A stretch of 64,000 nt of DNA, from assembly GCF_002860255.1 (NCBI RefSeq), contig NZ_PGVE01000017.1, positions 1 to 64,000 on the forward strand, read 5' to 3'. Of this stretch, positions 36,520-45,064 are shown piece after piece (within the stretch, counting starts at the first letter, position 1; every line of letters starts with the position of its first letter). Source of the stretch: Neobacillus cucumis (lineage in GTDB: Bacteria > Bacillota > Bacilli > Bacillales > Cytobacillaceae). The position numbers were made by a program, and so were the translations under genes. The notes beneath the pieces were generated by a model. The model was given only the letters and a program-made list of their open reading frames with translations. It ran no database searches and had not been told where the DNA came from.

Positions 36520-37725
36520 ATGCCAATTTGGAAAAGGAATTTAATTGTATGTTGGTTTGGGATGTTTATGTCCAGTATAGGGATGAGCCAAATCGCACCA
36601 GTATTGCCTTTATATATTAACTATCTCGGTGTTCATAATACGGCTTTAATTGCCAAATATTCGGGATTTGCGTTTGGGGCAACCTTTATCATTTCAGCTG
36701 TGTTTTCACCTATTTGGGGAAGTGCGTCGGATAAATACGGGCGTAAACTCATGCTCATGCGGGCAAGCCTCGGGATGGGAATCGTTATTGGATGTATGGG
36801 GTTTGCACAAAATGTTTTTGAACTCATTGGATTAAGATTATTATTAGGTGTGATTGCCGGGTTTGGTTCTGCCTGTACGGCTTTGATTGCGACTCAAACA
36901 GATAAAGAACATGCAGGATTTGCTCTGGGTACACTTTCAACGGCAGGTACAGCAGGTTCATTGATTGGTCCGATGGTTGGTGGTTATTTGGAAGAGAGCA
37001 CTGGATTGCAAAATGTATTTTTTATAACAGGAGGCTTGCTGGTTATTTCATTTATTGCCACTGCTTTATTTGTAAAGGAATCTTTTAACCGCCTAGAAAA
37101 AAAAGTACTTCCTATAAAAAAAATATGGAGTCAGGTTCCAGAAAAAAGTTTAACTATCACTTTGTTTGTCACCTTTTTTATACTAACATTGGCTCTTTAT
37201 TCTATTGAACCGATCATTACAATCTATGTTACTTTATTAACAAAGAACTCTAGCCATGTTGCTTTGTTAGCTGGTTTGACATTCTCGGCCTCGGGACTGG
37301 CAAGTATCTTGGCAGCTCCAAGACTTGGTAAATTATCGGATAAACTTGGAGCACAACATGTCATCTTTGCTGCACTTATTTTGGCAGGATTGATATTTAT
37401 CCCGCAAGCCTTTGTTAAAAATCCCTGGCAGTTAATGGTGCTAAGATTTATTTTAGGATTGGCATCAGCAGGATTAATGCCTTCGGTAAATACTTTGCTT
37501 AAGAAAATTACCCCAGATTTCCTTACGGGTCGAGTGTTTGGCATTACCATGTCAGCAGGGTATTTAGGGGTATTTGGAGGATCCATTTTAGGTGGACAGA
37601 CGGCGGCTTACTTTGGAATCAGATCTGTGTTTCTAATTACGGGTGCCTTATTACTAATGAATGCTGTTTGGGTTTATTATAATGTCCTAAATAAAATGAA
37701 TCGTAAAGAAAAAACATCGTACTAA
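36520..37725 (+). CDS. MFS multidrug-efflux-type transporter
   Basis: The 401-residue protein has 12 membrane helices. The loop-2/3 motif is GSASDKYGRKLMLMRA and the helix-5 motif for antiporters, typical of drug efflux, is seen as GTAGSLIGPMVGGYLE (about residue 143). It resembles Bmr/NorA- and MdtG-type drug pumps. The chosen ATG at 36520 gives MPIWKRNLIVCWFG; GGAAAGGA lies 12 bases upstream, a little far. It may be co-transcribed by read-through from the TetR-controlled promoter. Confidence 0.85.
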   Translation: MPIWKRNLIVCWFGMFMSSIGMSQIAPVLPLYINYLGVHNTALIAKYSGFAFGATFIISAVFSPIWGSASDKYGRKLMLMRASLGMGIVIGCMGFAQNVFELIGLRLLLGVIAGFGSACTALIATQTDKEHAGFALGTLSTAGTAGSLIGPMVGGYLEESTGLQNVFFITGGLLVISFIATALFVKESFNRLEKKVLPIKKIWSQVPEKSLTITLFVTFFILTLALYSIEPIITIYVTLLTKNSSHVALLAGLTFSASGLASILAAPRLGKLSDKLGAQHVIFAALILAGLIFIPQAFVKNPWQLMVLRFILGLASAGLMPSVNTLLKKITPDFLTGRVFGITMSAGYLGVFGGSILGGQTAAYFGIRSVFLITGALLLMNAVWVYYNVLNKMNRKEKTSY

Positions 37726-37726
37726 G

Positions 37727-37767
37727 CGGCTTTAGCTCTATACACTATAGAGCTGGGGCCGTTTTTT
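37727..37767 (+). terminator. Terminator of the MFS gene
   Basis: CGGCTTTAGCTCTATA and TATAGAGCTGGGGCCG form a long stem around CAC, then six T. Confidence 0.85.
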
Positions 37768-37845
37768 CGTTTTGGAATGCTAAGTATACTTGAACATTCA
37801 TTTTCAGAAAATAAATATATCAGTAAATCATAGGCGGGAGATTTG

Positions 37846-37886
37846 AATGTTACTCAATTATAAATTAAACTTAAATTAGTAACATT
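37846..37886. repeat. 9-bp inverted repeat upstream of the recombinase-like gene
   Basis: AATGTTACT and AGTAACATT are exact inverses separated by 23 AT-rich bases, just ahead of the recombinase-like gene. It may be an operator or a recombinase binding site. Confidence 0.4.
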
Positions 37887-37903
37887 GAAGGGGTAATGAT
37901 GAG

Positions 37904-38470
37904 TTGGAAACAGTCGATGCACTTAGAGACCTAGAACAAATAAATTCCTTAAAAGATTACCTTAAAAAACATTCCGATCGGGATTACTTGTTGTTTGTTT
38001 TTGGAATCAATACAGGCCTAAAAATATCTGAACTGCTTTTGATAAAGGTGAAGGAGCTTTTTAATAGCGAGGGAGAAATCAAAGATTTTTATCATTACTC
38101 TGAAATGGAGAGCGAAAGGAGGAAATCCGTATTTTTAAATAAAAAGGTGAAGGAAGCGGTCGTGTCTTACTTAAACCAGGTCAACAAGGAAGAACAGATT
38201 TATTTATTCCAATCCCGAAAGTTTAAACAACCGATTACTCGACAACAGGCCTATCGAATTATCCATGAAGCCGCTGCAAAGGTAGGCATAGAAGGAAAAA
38301 TTGGGACAAATTCATTGGCAAAGACCTTTGGATTTCATGCGTTCAAACAAGGTGTCTCGATTGCACTTTTACAAAAACACTTTAACCATTCTACACCTGC
38401 AGAGACACTAAAATTTTTAGGAATAACAAAAGAAGAAATGATTTCCACTCAAATCGATGTCAATTTATAA
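37904..38470 (+). CDS. Tyrosine-recombinase-like protein with replaced active site
   Basis: The 188-residue protein matches the short chromosomal tyrosine recombinases of Bacillaceae in length and layout (METVDALRDLEQINSLKDYL, then YLLFVFGINTGL). The catalytic residues are changed: the first Arg is Lys in GLKISELL (usual GLRISDLL), the HxLRKTFG box is NSLAKTFG, and the Tyr of RYIGI is Phe in LKFLGI. The second His (KHFNHST) remains. So strand exchange should not be possible, yet the frame is intact. It starts at TTG with AAGGGG upstream. It may act as a DNA-binding or structural protein. Confidence 0.8.
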   Translation: METVDALRDLEQINSLKDYLKKHSDRDYLLFVFGINTGLKISELLLIKVKELFNSEGEIKDFYHYSEMESERRKSVFLNKKVKEAVVSYLNQVNKEEQIYLFQSRKFKQPITRQQAYRIIHEAAAKVGIEGKIGTNSLAKTFGFHAFKQGVSIALLQKHFNHSTPAETLKFLGITKEEMISTQIDVNL

Positions 38471-38548
38471 GTTCAAATGATTCATAGGAGGTTTACGAGT
38501 AATTAAGTAGAGCTAAATTTGAAAAAGAAAGTGGAAGAGAGGAAAAAT

Positions 38549-39421
38549 ATGGAGAAAAACAAATTACATAAACCTAATAAACTAAAATTGATCCTGCGAG
38601 GATTAATGGTCATAATCGGGGGTTTTATCGCTGCATACGGACTAGAAACGGTCTTAATTCCAAACAACGTATCGGATGGGGGAGTGACGGGTCTTAGTAT
38701 CGTTGGATCAGAACTATTTGATTTACCGTTAGGAGTTTTAATCGCCATTATAAACCTTCCTTTTATCTGGTTAGGATATAAACAAATCGGAAAAAGTTTT
38801 GCACTTTTTTCAATCATCGGAATTGTTTCACTAGCTGTCGGTACAAGTCTCTTGCACCATACCCCAGCTATTATTGAAGGGGATACGTTGTTAATTACCG
38901 TTGTTGGCGGTATTATCCTTGGATTTGGGATGGGCTTGGCCTTGCGTAATGGCGGGGCATTAGATGGGATTGATATGCTTGCCGTTCTCCTATCGCGAAA
39001 ATTACCGTTTGGTACAAGTGATCTCATTCTATTCTTGAACATATTTGTGTTTATTTTTGTTTCCTTTGTATTTGGTCTACAAGGGGCGATTCTTTCGGCC
39101 ATTGCTTACTTTATTGCTTCGAAAGTCATTCACATTGTGGAAGAAGGCTTAAGTGGTTCGAAAACCTTCCAAATTATCACCACTCAACCAGTATTAATGG
39201 TAGATACCATCCGAGACCGTTTAGGGCGAAGTGCAACGTATAAAGAAGCATACGGCGGTTTTTCCCATGAAAAGTTTAAAGAAATCACATGTGTCATTAA
39301 CCGTTTAGAAGAAACCAAACTAAAGGAAATCATCAATGAGATAGACCCAAAAGCCTTTGTTACCGTATACGACGTAGCAGAAGTGAAGGGTGGTAATTTT
39401 AGAAAGCATAATATTCATTAA
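38549..39421 (+). CDS. YitT-family membrane protein (DUF2179)
   Basis: The 290-residue protein has six hydrophobic segments (about 15-200), the second led by GGVTGLSIVGSEL. Its C-terminal DUF2179 domain (about 210-275) includes GGFSHEKFKEITCVINRLEE. Family members, such as YitT and YpjC, have unknown roles. The ATG at 38549 has GAGAGGA seven bases ahead and is preferred over TTG 38519. It stands alone behind the recombinase-like gene and ends with a strong terminator. Confidence 0.85.
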   Translation: MEKNKLHKPNKLKLILRGLMVIIGGFIAAYGLETVLIPNNVSDGGVTGLSIVGSELFDLPLGVLIAIINLPFIWLGYKQIGKSFALFSIIGIVSLAVGTSLLHHTPAIIEGDTLLITVVGGIILGFGMGLALRNGGALDGIDMLAVLLSRKLPFGTSDLILFLNIFVFIFVSFVFGLQGAILSAIAYFIASKVIHIVEEGLSGSKTFQIITTQPVLMVDTIRDRLGRSATYKEAYGGFSHEKFKEITCVINRLEETKLKEIINEIDPKAFVTVYDVAEVKGGNFRKHNIH

Positions 39422-39477
39422 ACTAGCTGCCTAATGTAGAAGCACAAAAATACTATAAAATCCCTCAAAATTGCAAA

Positions 39478-39514
39478 AACGCCTTCAAAATTTCTAATTT
39501 GAAGGCGTTTTTTT
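39478..39514 (+). terminator. Terminator of the YitT gene
   Basis: AACGCCTTCAAA / TTTGAAGGCGTT is a perfect 12-bp stem followed by a T-run. The rest of the gap to 39758 holds only an AT-rich leader. Confidence 0.9.
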
Positions 39515-39758
39515 GATGTTTGACACTAAAAATGCCCTCAAATTCGAATAATGGAAATTCGCTTTACCTAACATATCTCGATATTGTAGAAGTGTTGAGG
39601 ACAGGTGGCTTTTACATAAAGCCTCCGCAAAGAACAAGGTGATGAAAGGGTGTCATAAACTTTTCACAAATTATTGAAAAACATATGACCATTTTCATCA
39701 TTTATTTATATATCAAGTAAAGAAGAAATTTTTTTAAAAAGAAAGGCAGTGGTTAAAG

Positions 39759-40748
39759 ATGGCAAGGTTTAGAATGGTCCGTACTGATTTTTGGAAGAAT
39801 CCGATTGTTTCAGAAGAGATGTCACCGGAGGATAAATATTTTTACCTCTATCTGCTTACGAATCCACATACAACTCAAATTGGTATCTATAAGATTACGA
39901 AAAAACAAATGGCATTTGATTTGGGCTATTCGATTGATAGTGTTCATTCGTTAATGGAGCGATTCATCGAGCTTTACAAGTTAATTCGTTATAATCCCGT
40001 AACGAGAGAACTCGCGATTAAATATTGGGGAAAAGATAATCTGCATAAAGGTGGAAAACCGGTGATGGACTGTATTTATTCCGAGTTAAAGGAAGTAGAG
40101 GATCTCTCACTAATTAAATATGTTGCCGAATCCATTCAAAAACAGGATATTCGCAGCCTATATGAATCTTTTTGTGAACAAGAAGAGAGGTTTTTTGGTA
40201 ACGAAGCTAGCTGCCAAGATGAAAATGAAACATATCCAGACTCGGAATGTGAGGAACTTGACGATACGTCGACGTACCGTTATACGATAGGGGGACAAAA
40301 AGAAAAAGAAAAAGAAAATAAAAAAGAAAAAAAACAACAAGAAGCTTTTCAGCCAAATATAGAGAATAATCATGAAACAGTGAATCATCAAAAATCTGTA
40401 GATGCAAAAGAAATCATTGAGTTTTGGGACCAAAATGGATTTGGTTTTACGAATATAAATGCGAAACAGCAGCTGTTATTTTGGTTAGATGATTCTAGTT
40501 TTCTAAAGCCGAAAGAAGTGATATTAAAAGCGATGAATATAGCATGTGCCAATAACAAACGAAGGCTTAGTTATGTCATTGGGATTCTCAAAAACTGGGA
40601 AAATGAATCGTTACTGACTGTAGAAGAAATAGATTCGTATCAGGAGAACCAAAAGCTTGTACCCAAGCATAGGCAATCTACCCAATCTACCGGAAGACAA
40701 ATCCCAAGTGGTTTCGAACTCAATCTAACGGCAGGTGAAGAAGCTTAA
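39759..40748 (+). CDS. DnaD-like replication-organiser protein
   Basis: The 329-residue protein begins ARFRMVRTDFWKNPIVSEEM, the opening of phage and Bacillus replisome-organiser proteins with an N-terminal winged helix (to about residue 100). A Lys/Glu-rich linker (QKEKEKENKKEKKQQ, about 182-196) follows. The C-terminal DnaD-type domain (about 222-298) includes LSYVIGILKNWENE. It resembles phage replication initiators, but no phage genes flank it. AAAGGCAG precedes the ATG. It could be a relic of a prophage or a chromosomal paralogue. Confidence 0.8.
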   Translation: MARFRMVRTDFWKNPIVSEEMSPEDKYFYLYLLTNPHTTQIGIYKITKKQMAFDLGYSIDSVHSLMERFIELYKLIRYNPVTRELAIKYWGKDNLHKGGKPVMDCIYSELKEVEDLSLIKYVAESIQKQDIRSLYESFCEQEERFFGNEASCQDENETYPDSECEELDDTSTYRYTIGGQKEKEKENKKEKKQQEAFQPNIENNHETVNHQKSVDAKEIIEFWDQNGFGFTNINAKQQLLFWLDDSSFLKPKEVILKAMNIACANNKRRLSYVIGILKNWENESLLTVEEIDSYQENQKLVPKHRQSTQSTGRQIPSGFELNLTAGEEA

Positions 40749-40839
40749 TAAAGGCAGATTATTTACTTAAGGATACTGTAATCCAACCTGAACAGCTAGC
40801 AGGTCACTGAAATTTCTAAATCCCTAAAAAACATGGCGA

Positions 40840-40932
40840 AGGATTGACCATATATCACAATTAGACTTAGAACAAGCGGATCATCAGAAGGTAGCAGAAA
40901 TGTTTCGAAACAATGTTTTAGGTTTTTCATAA
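40840..40932 (+). pseudogene. Start-less C-terminal gene fragment
   Basis: The frame reads HISQLDLEQADHQKVAEMFR and ends NNVLGFS before TAA. It has protein-like composition but no start and is not recognised. The rest of the gap has only the PadR-operon promoter. Confidence 0.3.
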
Positions 40933-40971
40933 AGTTTGCATTTACTCACTTTAGGGAGGCGGATAGAAAAA

Positions 40972-41023
40972 TTGACTAAGGTAGTACTCAGTGTTATTAT
41001 ATAGTGGTAGTAAGTATTACTTA
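40972..41023 (+). promoter_or_regulatory. Promoter and candidate operator of the PadR operon
   Basis: TTGACT (40972-40977) and TATTAT (40995-41000) are spaced by 17 bases. TAAGTATTACTTA (41011-41023), an inverted repeat with one central base, covers the start-site region and may bind PadR. A hairpin TGAATCAC / GTGATTCA (41045-41066) lies in the leader. Confidence 0.6.
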
Positions 41024-41138
41024 ATATCTGTTACACCAAATAGCTGAATCACAAAAGAGTGATTCAAAAATTTTATTTCACTATTCTGTAATACAGATTA
41101 TTGCCGTGAAAGTACTAAGAAGAAAGAAGTAGAAAAAT

Positions 41139-41474
41139 ATGAATAAAATTACAGAAATGCTTAAAGGTGTGCTTGAGGGGTGCGTGCTAGAAATTATCAG
41201 CCGTGGCGAAACCTACGGCTATGAAATCACGCAGCAGCTACGGGCACTGGGCTTTAGCGACATTGTGGAGGGAACAGTTTACACGATCACGATGCGGCTC
41301 GAAAAAAATAAACTCGTGGATATTGAGAAAAAGTCATCAACGATGGGCCCACCGCGCAAATTTTATCGGCTCAATAAAGCTGGTCAGCAAGAACTGGAAA
41401 ATTTCTGGGCCAAATGGAACTTTGTCTCAAGCAAACTAAACGAATTAAAGCAATATAAAGGAGAACAAACATGA
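41139..41474 (+). CDS. PadR-family transcriptional regulator
   Basis: The 111-residue protein is a short PadR (winged helix only). Marks are MLKGVLEGCVLEIISRGETY, then YEITQQLRALGFSDIVEGTV and MGPPRKFYRLNKAGQQELE. It heads an operon with two DUF1048 proteins, an arrangement known in Firmicutes. It probably represses its own operon through the inverted repeat at 41011. The inducer is unknown. Confidence 0.92.
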   Translation: MNKITEMLKGVLEGCVLEIISRGETYGYEITQQLRALGFSDIVEGTVYTITMRLEKNKLVDIEKKSSTMGPPRKFYRLNKAGQQELENFWAKWNFVSSKLNELKQYKGEQT

Positions 41475-41545
41475 GTATTTTAGCTGAAAAAAACTCAACG
41501 AGGCGATTAAATAATAGAACTTTGCTGAACAGCTTAGTATCTTAA
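41471..41545 (+). CDS. Possible 24-codon leader-type peptide
   Basis: An ATG overlaps the PadR stop codon (ATGA) and has GGAG upstream. It encodes MSILAEKNSTRRLNNRTLLN and four more residues, then stops 11 bases before the next gene. It could couple translation across the operon or be a deleted gene end. Confidence 0.3.
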   Translation: MSILAEKNSTRRLNNRTLLNSLVS

Positions 41546-41556
41546 AGGAGACTACA

Positions 41557-41910
41557 ATGAACTTTTTAGAAAAAATAACAGGTAGCGATATGACTAAAGA
41601 AATGAAAGGTTTTGAAGCACGATCAAAAGCCTTGCCAGCTGAATATCAAACTACTTGGAATGAAATTAAAAGTAATCTATGGATTCACGGAGATTTCACC
41701 GGTCGTAATCTGATGCCGATTCTTGACAGTGCTCTTGAACTGCTTGAAGTTACATCAGCCGACGGCCAGAGCGTCGAAGAAGTACTAGGGGATGATATCA
41801 AAGGCTTCTGCGCAGCGCTTATTGGTGATGAAGGCGCAAAATCTTATAGAGATAAATGGCGTGACCAACTCAACAAGAATGTAGCAAGAAAATTAGGAGG
41901 TCTGAAATGA
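41557..41910 (+). CDS. DUF1048-family protein, first copy
   Basis: The 117-residue protein belongs to the DUF1048 family of small helical proteins, paired with PadR regulators. It contains FEARSKALPAEYQTTWNEIK and a conserved FCAALIGDEGAKSYRDKWRD near the end. The function is unknown. It starts after AAAGGAG and its stop overlaps the start of the next gene by four bases (ATGA), so the two are coupled. Confidence 0.85.
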   Translation: MNFLEKITGSDMTKEMKGFEARSKALPAEYQTTWNEIKSNLWIHGDFTGRNLMPILDSALELLEVTSADGQSVEEVLGDDIKGFCAALIGDEGAKSYRDKWRDQLNKNVARKLGGLK

Positions 41911-42239
41911 GTATCAAAAAAATCATCGAAGGCAAACAAGAATGGAGAGCCCATGTTTCGCGCGTAAAAGCACTTCCGAAAGATTACCAAATTGTCTATA
42001 AAGAGATCCAAAAATATCTCTTCAAAGTCGGTCCTGTTGAGCTAAACGAAGGTATCGGACTGCTCTCGGAAATTCTCAGCTTCTTTGAAGAAGGTGCAGC
42101 TGATAGGAAAGGTGTGCTTGAAGTCACAGGAACAGACGTTGCTGCTTTCTGCGATGCGCTGATTGAAGATTCAAAAACTTACGCTGATCTCTATCAAGAA
42201 TCGGTCAATCAAAAAGTCGATAAGGCTATGAAAAAATAG
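41907..42239 (+). CDS. DUF1048-family protein, second copy
   Basis: The 110-residue protein is a paralogue of the preceding gene: VKALPKDYQIVYKEIQKYLF matches its N-terminal half and FCDALIEDSKTYADLYQESV its C-terminal half. The pair may form a heterodimer (inference). The gene is the last of the operon and is followed by an unusual perfect stem and then a terminator. Confidence 0.85.
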   Translation: MSIKKIIEGKQEWRAHVSRVKALPKDYQIVYKEIQKYLFKVGPVELNEGIGLLSEILSFFEEGAADRKGVLEVTGTDVAAFCDALIEDSKTYADLYQESVNQKVDKAMKK

Positions 42240-42248
42240 AAGGAACGT

Positions 42249-42289
42249 AGTACTTAGGCAAAATTCTATCGAACTTTTGCCTAAGTACT
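42249..42289. repeat. Perfect 15-bp inverted repeat after the DUF1048 operon
   Basis: AGTACTTAGGCAAAA and TTTTGCCTAAGTACT are exact inverses around an 11-base loop. No T-run follows, so it is not a standard terminator. A similar AGTACTAAG occurs just before the PadR gene at 41108. Confidence 0.6.
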
Positions 42290-42330
42290 GTGCTAACCTC
42301 CCAAACTCGAAAGTATATGTAATAGTGAGT

Positions 42331-42352
42331 AGAGCCTTTTTTAGGCTCTTTT
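42331..42352 (+). terminator. Terminator of the PadR operon
   Basis: AGAGCC / GGCTCT around TTTTTTA, followed by a short T-run. Confidence 0.6.
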
Positions 42353-42462
42353 ATATTATTAACAGGGTACATTTAAGCCAATAAGTCAACTTCTATCCTG
42401 TGCGATTTTTTCATTCATATTTTAGTGGGAAACTTTGTAGCGCTTCATTTTACAGCTTCAGC

Positions 42463-42812
42463 GTAGAACAAATAACAGGTGTAAGGGTCCGGGAAACCGT
42501 TCCGGATATTGGCGAAAGTAAGAAGTTATTTTTGTTTGTACTAATATAAGGCCTGACAGTGAAAGGCTGATTCGCCGTGGATTTCGTATTGCCTATCGTC
42601 TTAAAGCAACCTGGTATGTCTCGGACCGGCGCAGTGTCTTTAGAAAACTGGTAAGTGAGATGAATGAAAAAAATACAACTCAAGTAATTATTGGACAATC
42701 TGCTCGTACCCGTTATGAGGAAATAATAAAGGGTGCTGTTTTTCAACGATTGTTAAGAGAGGTACGACATATGGATGTATTGGTGGTAGCAGACCAACAT
42801 AAACAAAAATAG
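42463..42812 (+). pseudogene. kdpD: Remnant of a KdpD-type sensor gene (N-terminal USP region)
   Basis: Three blocks match the cytoplasmic N-terminal part of KdpD, the potassium sensor kinase: VEQITGVRVRETVPD, SERLIRRGFRIAYRLKATWY, and VIIGQSARTRYEEIIKGAVF with LLREVRHMDVLVVAD. The first lies in a different frame from the others, and the segments between them are missing. No histidine kinase domain and no kdpABC follow. The gene is decayed by several deletions. Confidence 0.7.
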
Positions 42813-42899
42813 ATCCGATTTATTTTTTATTACCATATTGGTTTGTAGATCAGGATGAATACTTAACACAGTAAATGTAACGTAAAAAGTTTTTGACAA

Positions 42900-42927
42900 A
42901 TGGGAAAGAGATTTAAATCTTTCCCAT
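42900..42927 (-). terminator. Hairpin ending the leftward hypothetical gene
   Basis: ATGGGAAAGA / TCTTTCCCAT forms a perfect 10-bp stem seven bases past the leftward stop codon. Confidence 0.7.
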
Positions 42928-42934
42928 ATACTTT

Positions 42935-43234
42935 TCATTTTTTTACACCATCTGGATAATTTTTAACATAATGCTTGTCACCAAGATGTTTAAAATCCTC
43001 AACGGTTTTTTGTAATTCAACGATAAGTACTCGCTTTACCTCACTCATACTTGTGTAAAAAGTATATTCCTTCTCCCCATCCGGGTTTATCCCAGCTAGG
43101 GAGTTTGAAGCCACTATCCGTCGATGTTCGTCCACTAATTTATCTATCGCTTCCACTACATGCTGTGTATATTTTGCTATTTCTTTATGTTCTGTTTTTA
43201 ATTGATCTTGAAGCTCTTTAATTTGTTTGTCCAC
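42935..43234 (-). CDS. Hypothetical small helical protein
   Basis: The 99-residue protein is not recognised. Residues 1-40 are strongly helical and charged (KQIKELQDQLKTEHKEIAKY), a likely coiled coil. The rest includes LVDEHRRIVASNSLAG and ends KNYPDGVKK. No signal peptide or membrane helix. A terminator hairpin follows. It may be a small regulatory or structural protein; no function is claimed. Confidence 0.55.
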   Translation of the reverse strand: MDKQIKELQDQLKTEHKEIAKYTQHVVEAIDKLVDEHRRIVASNSLAGINPDGEKEYTFYTSMSEVKRVLIVELQKTVEDFKHLGDKHYVKNYPDGVKK

Positions 43235-43582
43235 TGTGTGCCCCCACTTTGCGTGTTATTAAAAATATTTTTCCCATTAATGCTCTTAATAATAAGTTGG
43301 GAATCACCTATTGTCGAAAAAAAGAAAAAAACGGTAAGATTTTTAAGAGATTCTTTATTATGAAATGAGATTTTAAGTATTTAATGTTTCCTTTTTTCCT
43401 CCGGTTGCCAAACAATGATTCATTTCCGCTAATTGCCTGTGTATTTATCACACACCCGAATGAGGGGACAAATCATATGATACATTAGGCTTTGAAATCA
43501 TAATGCTGCAAGCACAACTACCATAAAGAACAGTAATATTGGGGGAAATGCTTTTTCAAAAAAGAACATCAGGGGGGACATT
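43235..43582. other. Divergent intergenic region upstream of the Mur-ligase gene
   Basis: No gene is seen. CATATGATA at 43474-43482 fits the -10 pattern of sigma-K promoters (CATANNNTA), with AC 18 bases upstream, slightly too far. This is weak evidence for mother-cell expression of the Mur-ligase gene. Confidence 0.25.
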
Positions 43583-44962
43583 TTGAAGACATTATTATTA
43601 GAGAACATTTTAACTGCCATGAACATACAGCCTAATGTAAAGCAAAAAGGTATACGGATCAAGACGGTTACTGATGACAGATCTGAAATAGGGAGCCATA
43701 CGTTATATTTTCGTTTCAACAATAGAGAGGTGCCTGTTGAAAGGATAAAGAATTACAAGAATGTATTTATCGTTACAGATACTTCATTTTCACATATGGA
43801 AAGATTAAATTCTGAGCAAATCATTATGGTAAAGGATCTCAAAGACAGTTTCTTTAAATTCACTTCGTATTACAGGCATCTGTTCAACATTCCTGTCGTC
43901 GCCATTACAGGTACATGTGGAAAGTCTACAACGAAGGAAATGCTAAAACACATATTAGAAGATACACACAATGTCCAGGCAACCATATCCAGCAAAAATG
44001 CCGATTATTATAACCTTTCTTATTTATTGGGTATGGATGAAAATACGGATGTGGCAGTGTTTGAAACAGCCGTATCTAAAAAAGGGGATATGACGGAGTC
44101 TTGTAAGTATTTTTACCCGACGATGGGGATAATGACAATGATTGATGTAGATCATACGGATAAAATTCGATCATTTGATAATTATCTAGCAGAAAAGGCA
44201 AAAATAATGGAAGGTATGAACAATGAAGGGATTCTCATACTAAACTCGGACGACCCCTATCTTTCCTCCATCAATACTTCTAAATTTAAGGGAGAGATTA
44301 TCACATTCGGAAAAAACAAGAATGCTAGTTTTAGGATTAAGAGGTATCAATACCATTCATCCGGCATGATGTTTTGGATGGAATATAAGCAAAGGGATTA
44401 CAAAGGATATATACCGGGTCTTGGGGAGCATAGTGTATATAATGCAGTTGCTGCATTAGCCGCAGCTTCTATGTTAGGAGTAGAAATTCCCTATGCTTTA
44501 AAGAGATTAGCATCTTATCATCACATGAGATCCCATTTTGAAATAATGGAAGGACGAAATCAAATTACATTGGTGGATGATACGTGGAAGTCCAATCCTG
44601 CCTCCTTAAGAAAAGGATTAGAAACATTAAGCAAGATCGCCTTGCCAACCCAAAGAAAAATTGCTGTTCTAGGAAGAATGTGCTCACTGGGAAAATATGC
44701 AGATGAAGAATACGAAAAGGCAGGACATTTAGTCGCTGCTTTGGGGGTCGATATTCTCATTACCAAAGGGTTTATTGCAAAAGATTTTCAAAAGCCTGCT
44801 ATAGAGGCAGGAGTGAATCCGGATCATGTTTATCATTTTTCAGATGCAGATGAAATGAAGAGGTTTTTTGATTCATTTTTACTCCCAAATGACATTGTTT
44901 ATTTTAAAACAAACGCGAATGATTCAGACATGGATGATGTCATTGAATATTTAAGAAGTTAA
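43583..44962 (+). CDS. Mur-ligase-family protein (MurF-like)
   Basis: The 459-residue enzyme belongs to the ATP-dependent Mur ligases. The P-loop GTCGKST is at 110-116, FETAVSKKGDM and MIDVDHTDKI follow, and the C-terminal part holds VDDTWKSNPASLRKGLETL where MurF has DAYNANP. It forms an amide bond between a carboxylate and an amine. It is not the housekeeping MurF: the N-terminal domain is divergent and no cell-wall genes flank it. It starts with TTG after GGGGGG. It is convergent with two ATP-grasp genes, suggesting a shared pathway. Confidence 0.8.
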   Translation: MKTLLLENILTAMNIQPNVKQKGIRIKTVTDDRSEIGSHTLYFRFNNREVPVERIKNYKNVFIVTDTSFSHMERLNSEQIIMVKDLKDSFFKFTSYYRHLFNIPVVAITGTCGKSTTKEMLKHILEDTHNVQATISSKNADYYNLSYLLGMDENTDVAVFETAVSKKGDMTESCKYFYPTMGIMTMIDVDHTDKIRSFDNYLAEKAKIMEGMNNEGILILNSDDPYLSSINTSKFKGEIITFGKNKNASFRIKRYQYHSSGMMFWMEYKQRDYKGYIPGLGEHSVYNAVAALAAASMLGVEIPYALKRLASYHHMRSHFEIMEGRNQITLVDDTWKSNPASLRKGLETLSKIALPTQRKIAVLGRMCSLGKYADEEYEKAGHLVAALGVDILITKGFIAKDFQKPAIEAGVNPDHVYHFSDADEMKRFFDSFLLPNDIVYFKTNANDSDMDDVIEYLRS

Positions 44963-44982
44963 AATGGTTGAAACTTTCCATA

Positions 44983-45064
44983 AAAAAAGCAGCTTTCCTT
45001 TCATGAATGGCAATCCAATTGTTTACAATTGGAGGTGCTGTCCATGAGCGGCAAGCTGTTTTTT
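44983..45064. terminator. Bidirectional terminator between Mur-ligase and YheC genes
   Basis: An outer arm AAAAAAAGCAGCTT near 44983 pairs with AAGCTGTTTTTTT at the right end. Inside is CCAATTG-TTTA-CAATTGG (45014-45031). Both strands have a T-run past the stem. Confidence 0.65.

Noticed and set aside
43498-43722. Leftward frame with hydrophobic translation opposite the Mur-ligase start
   Set aside because: It overlaps the strong start region of the Mur-ligase gene and has no binding site or family match.
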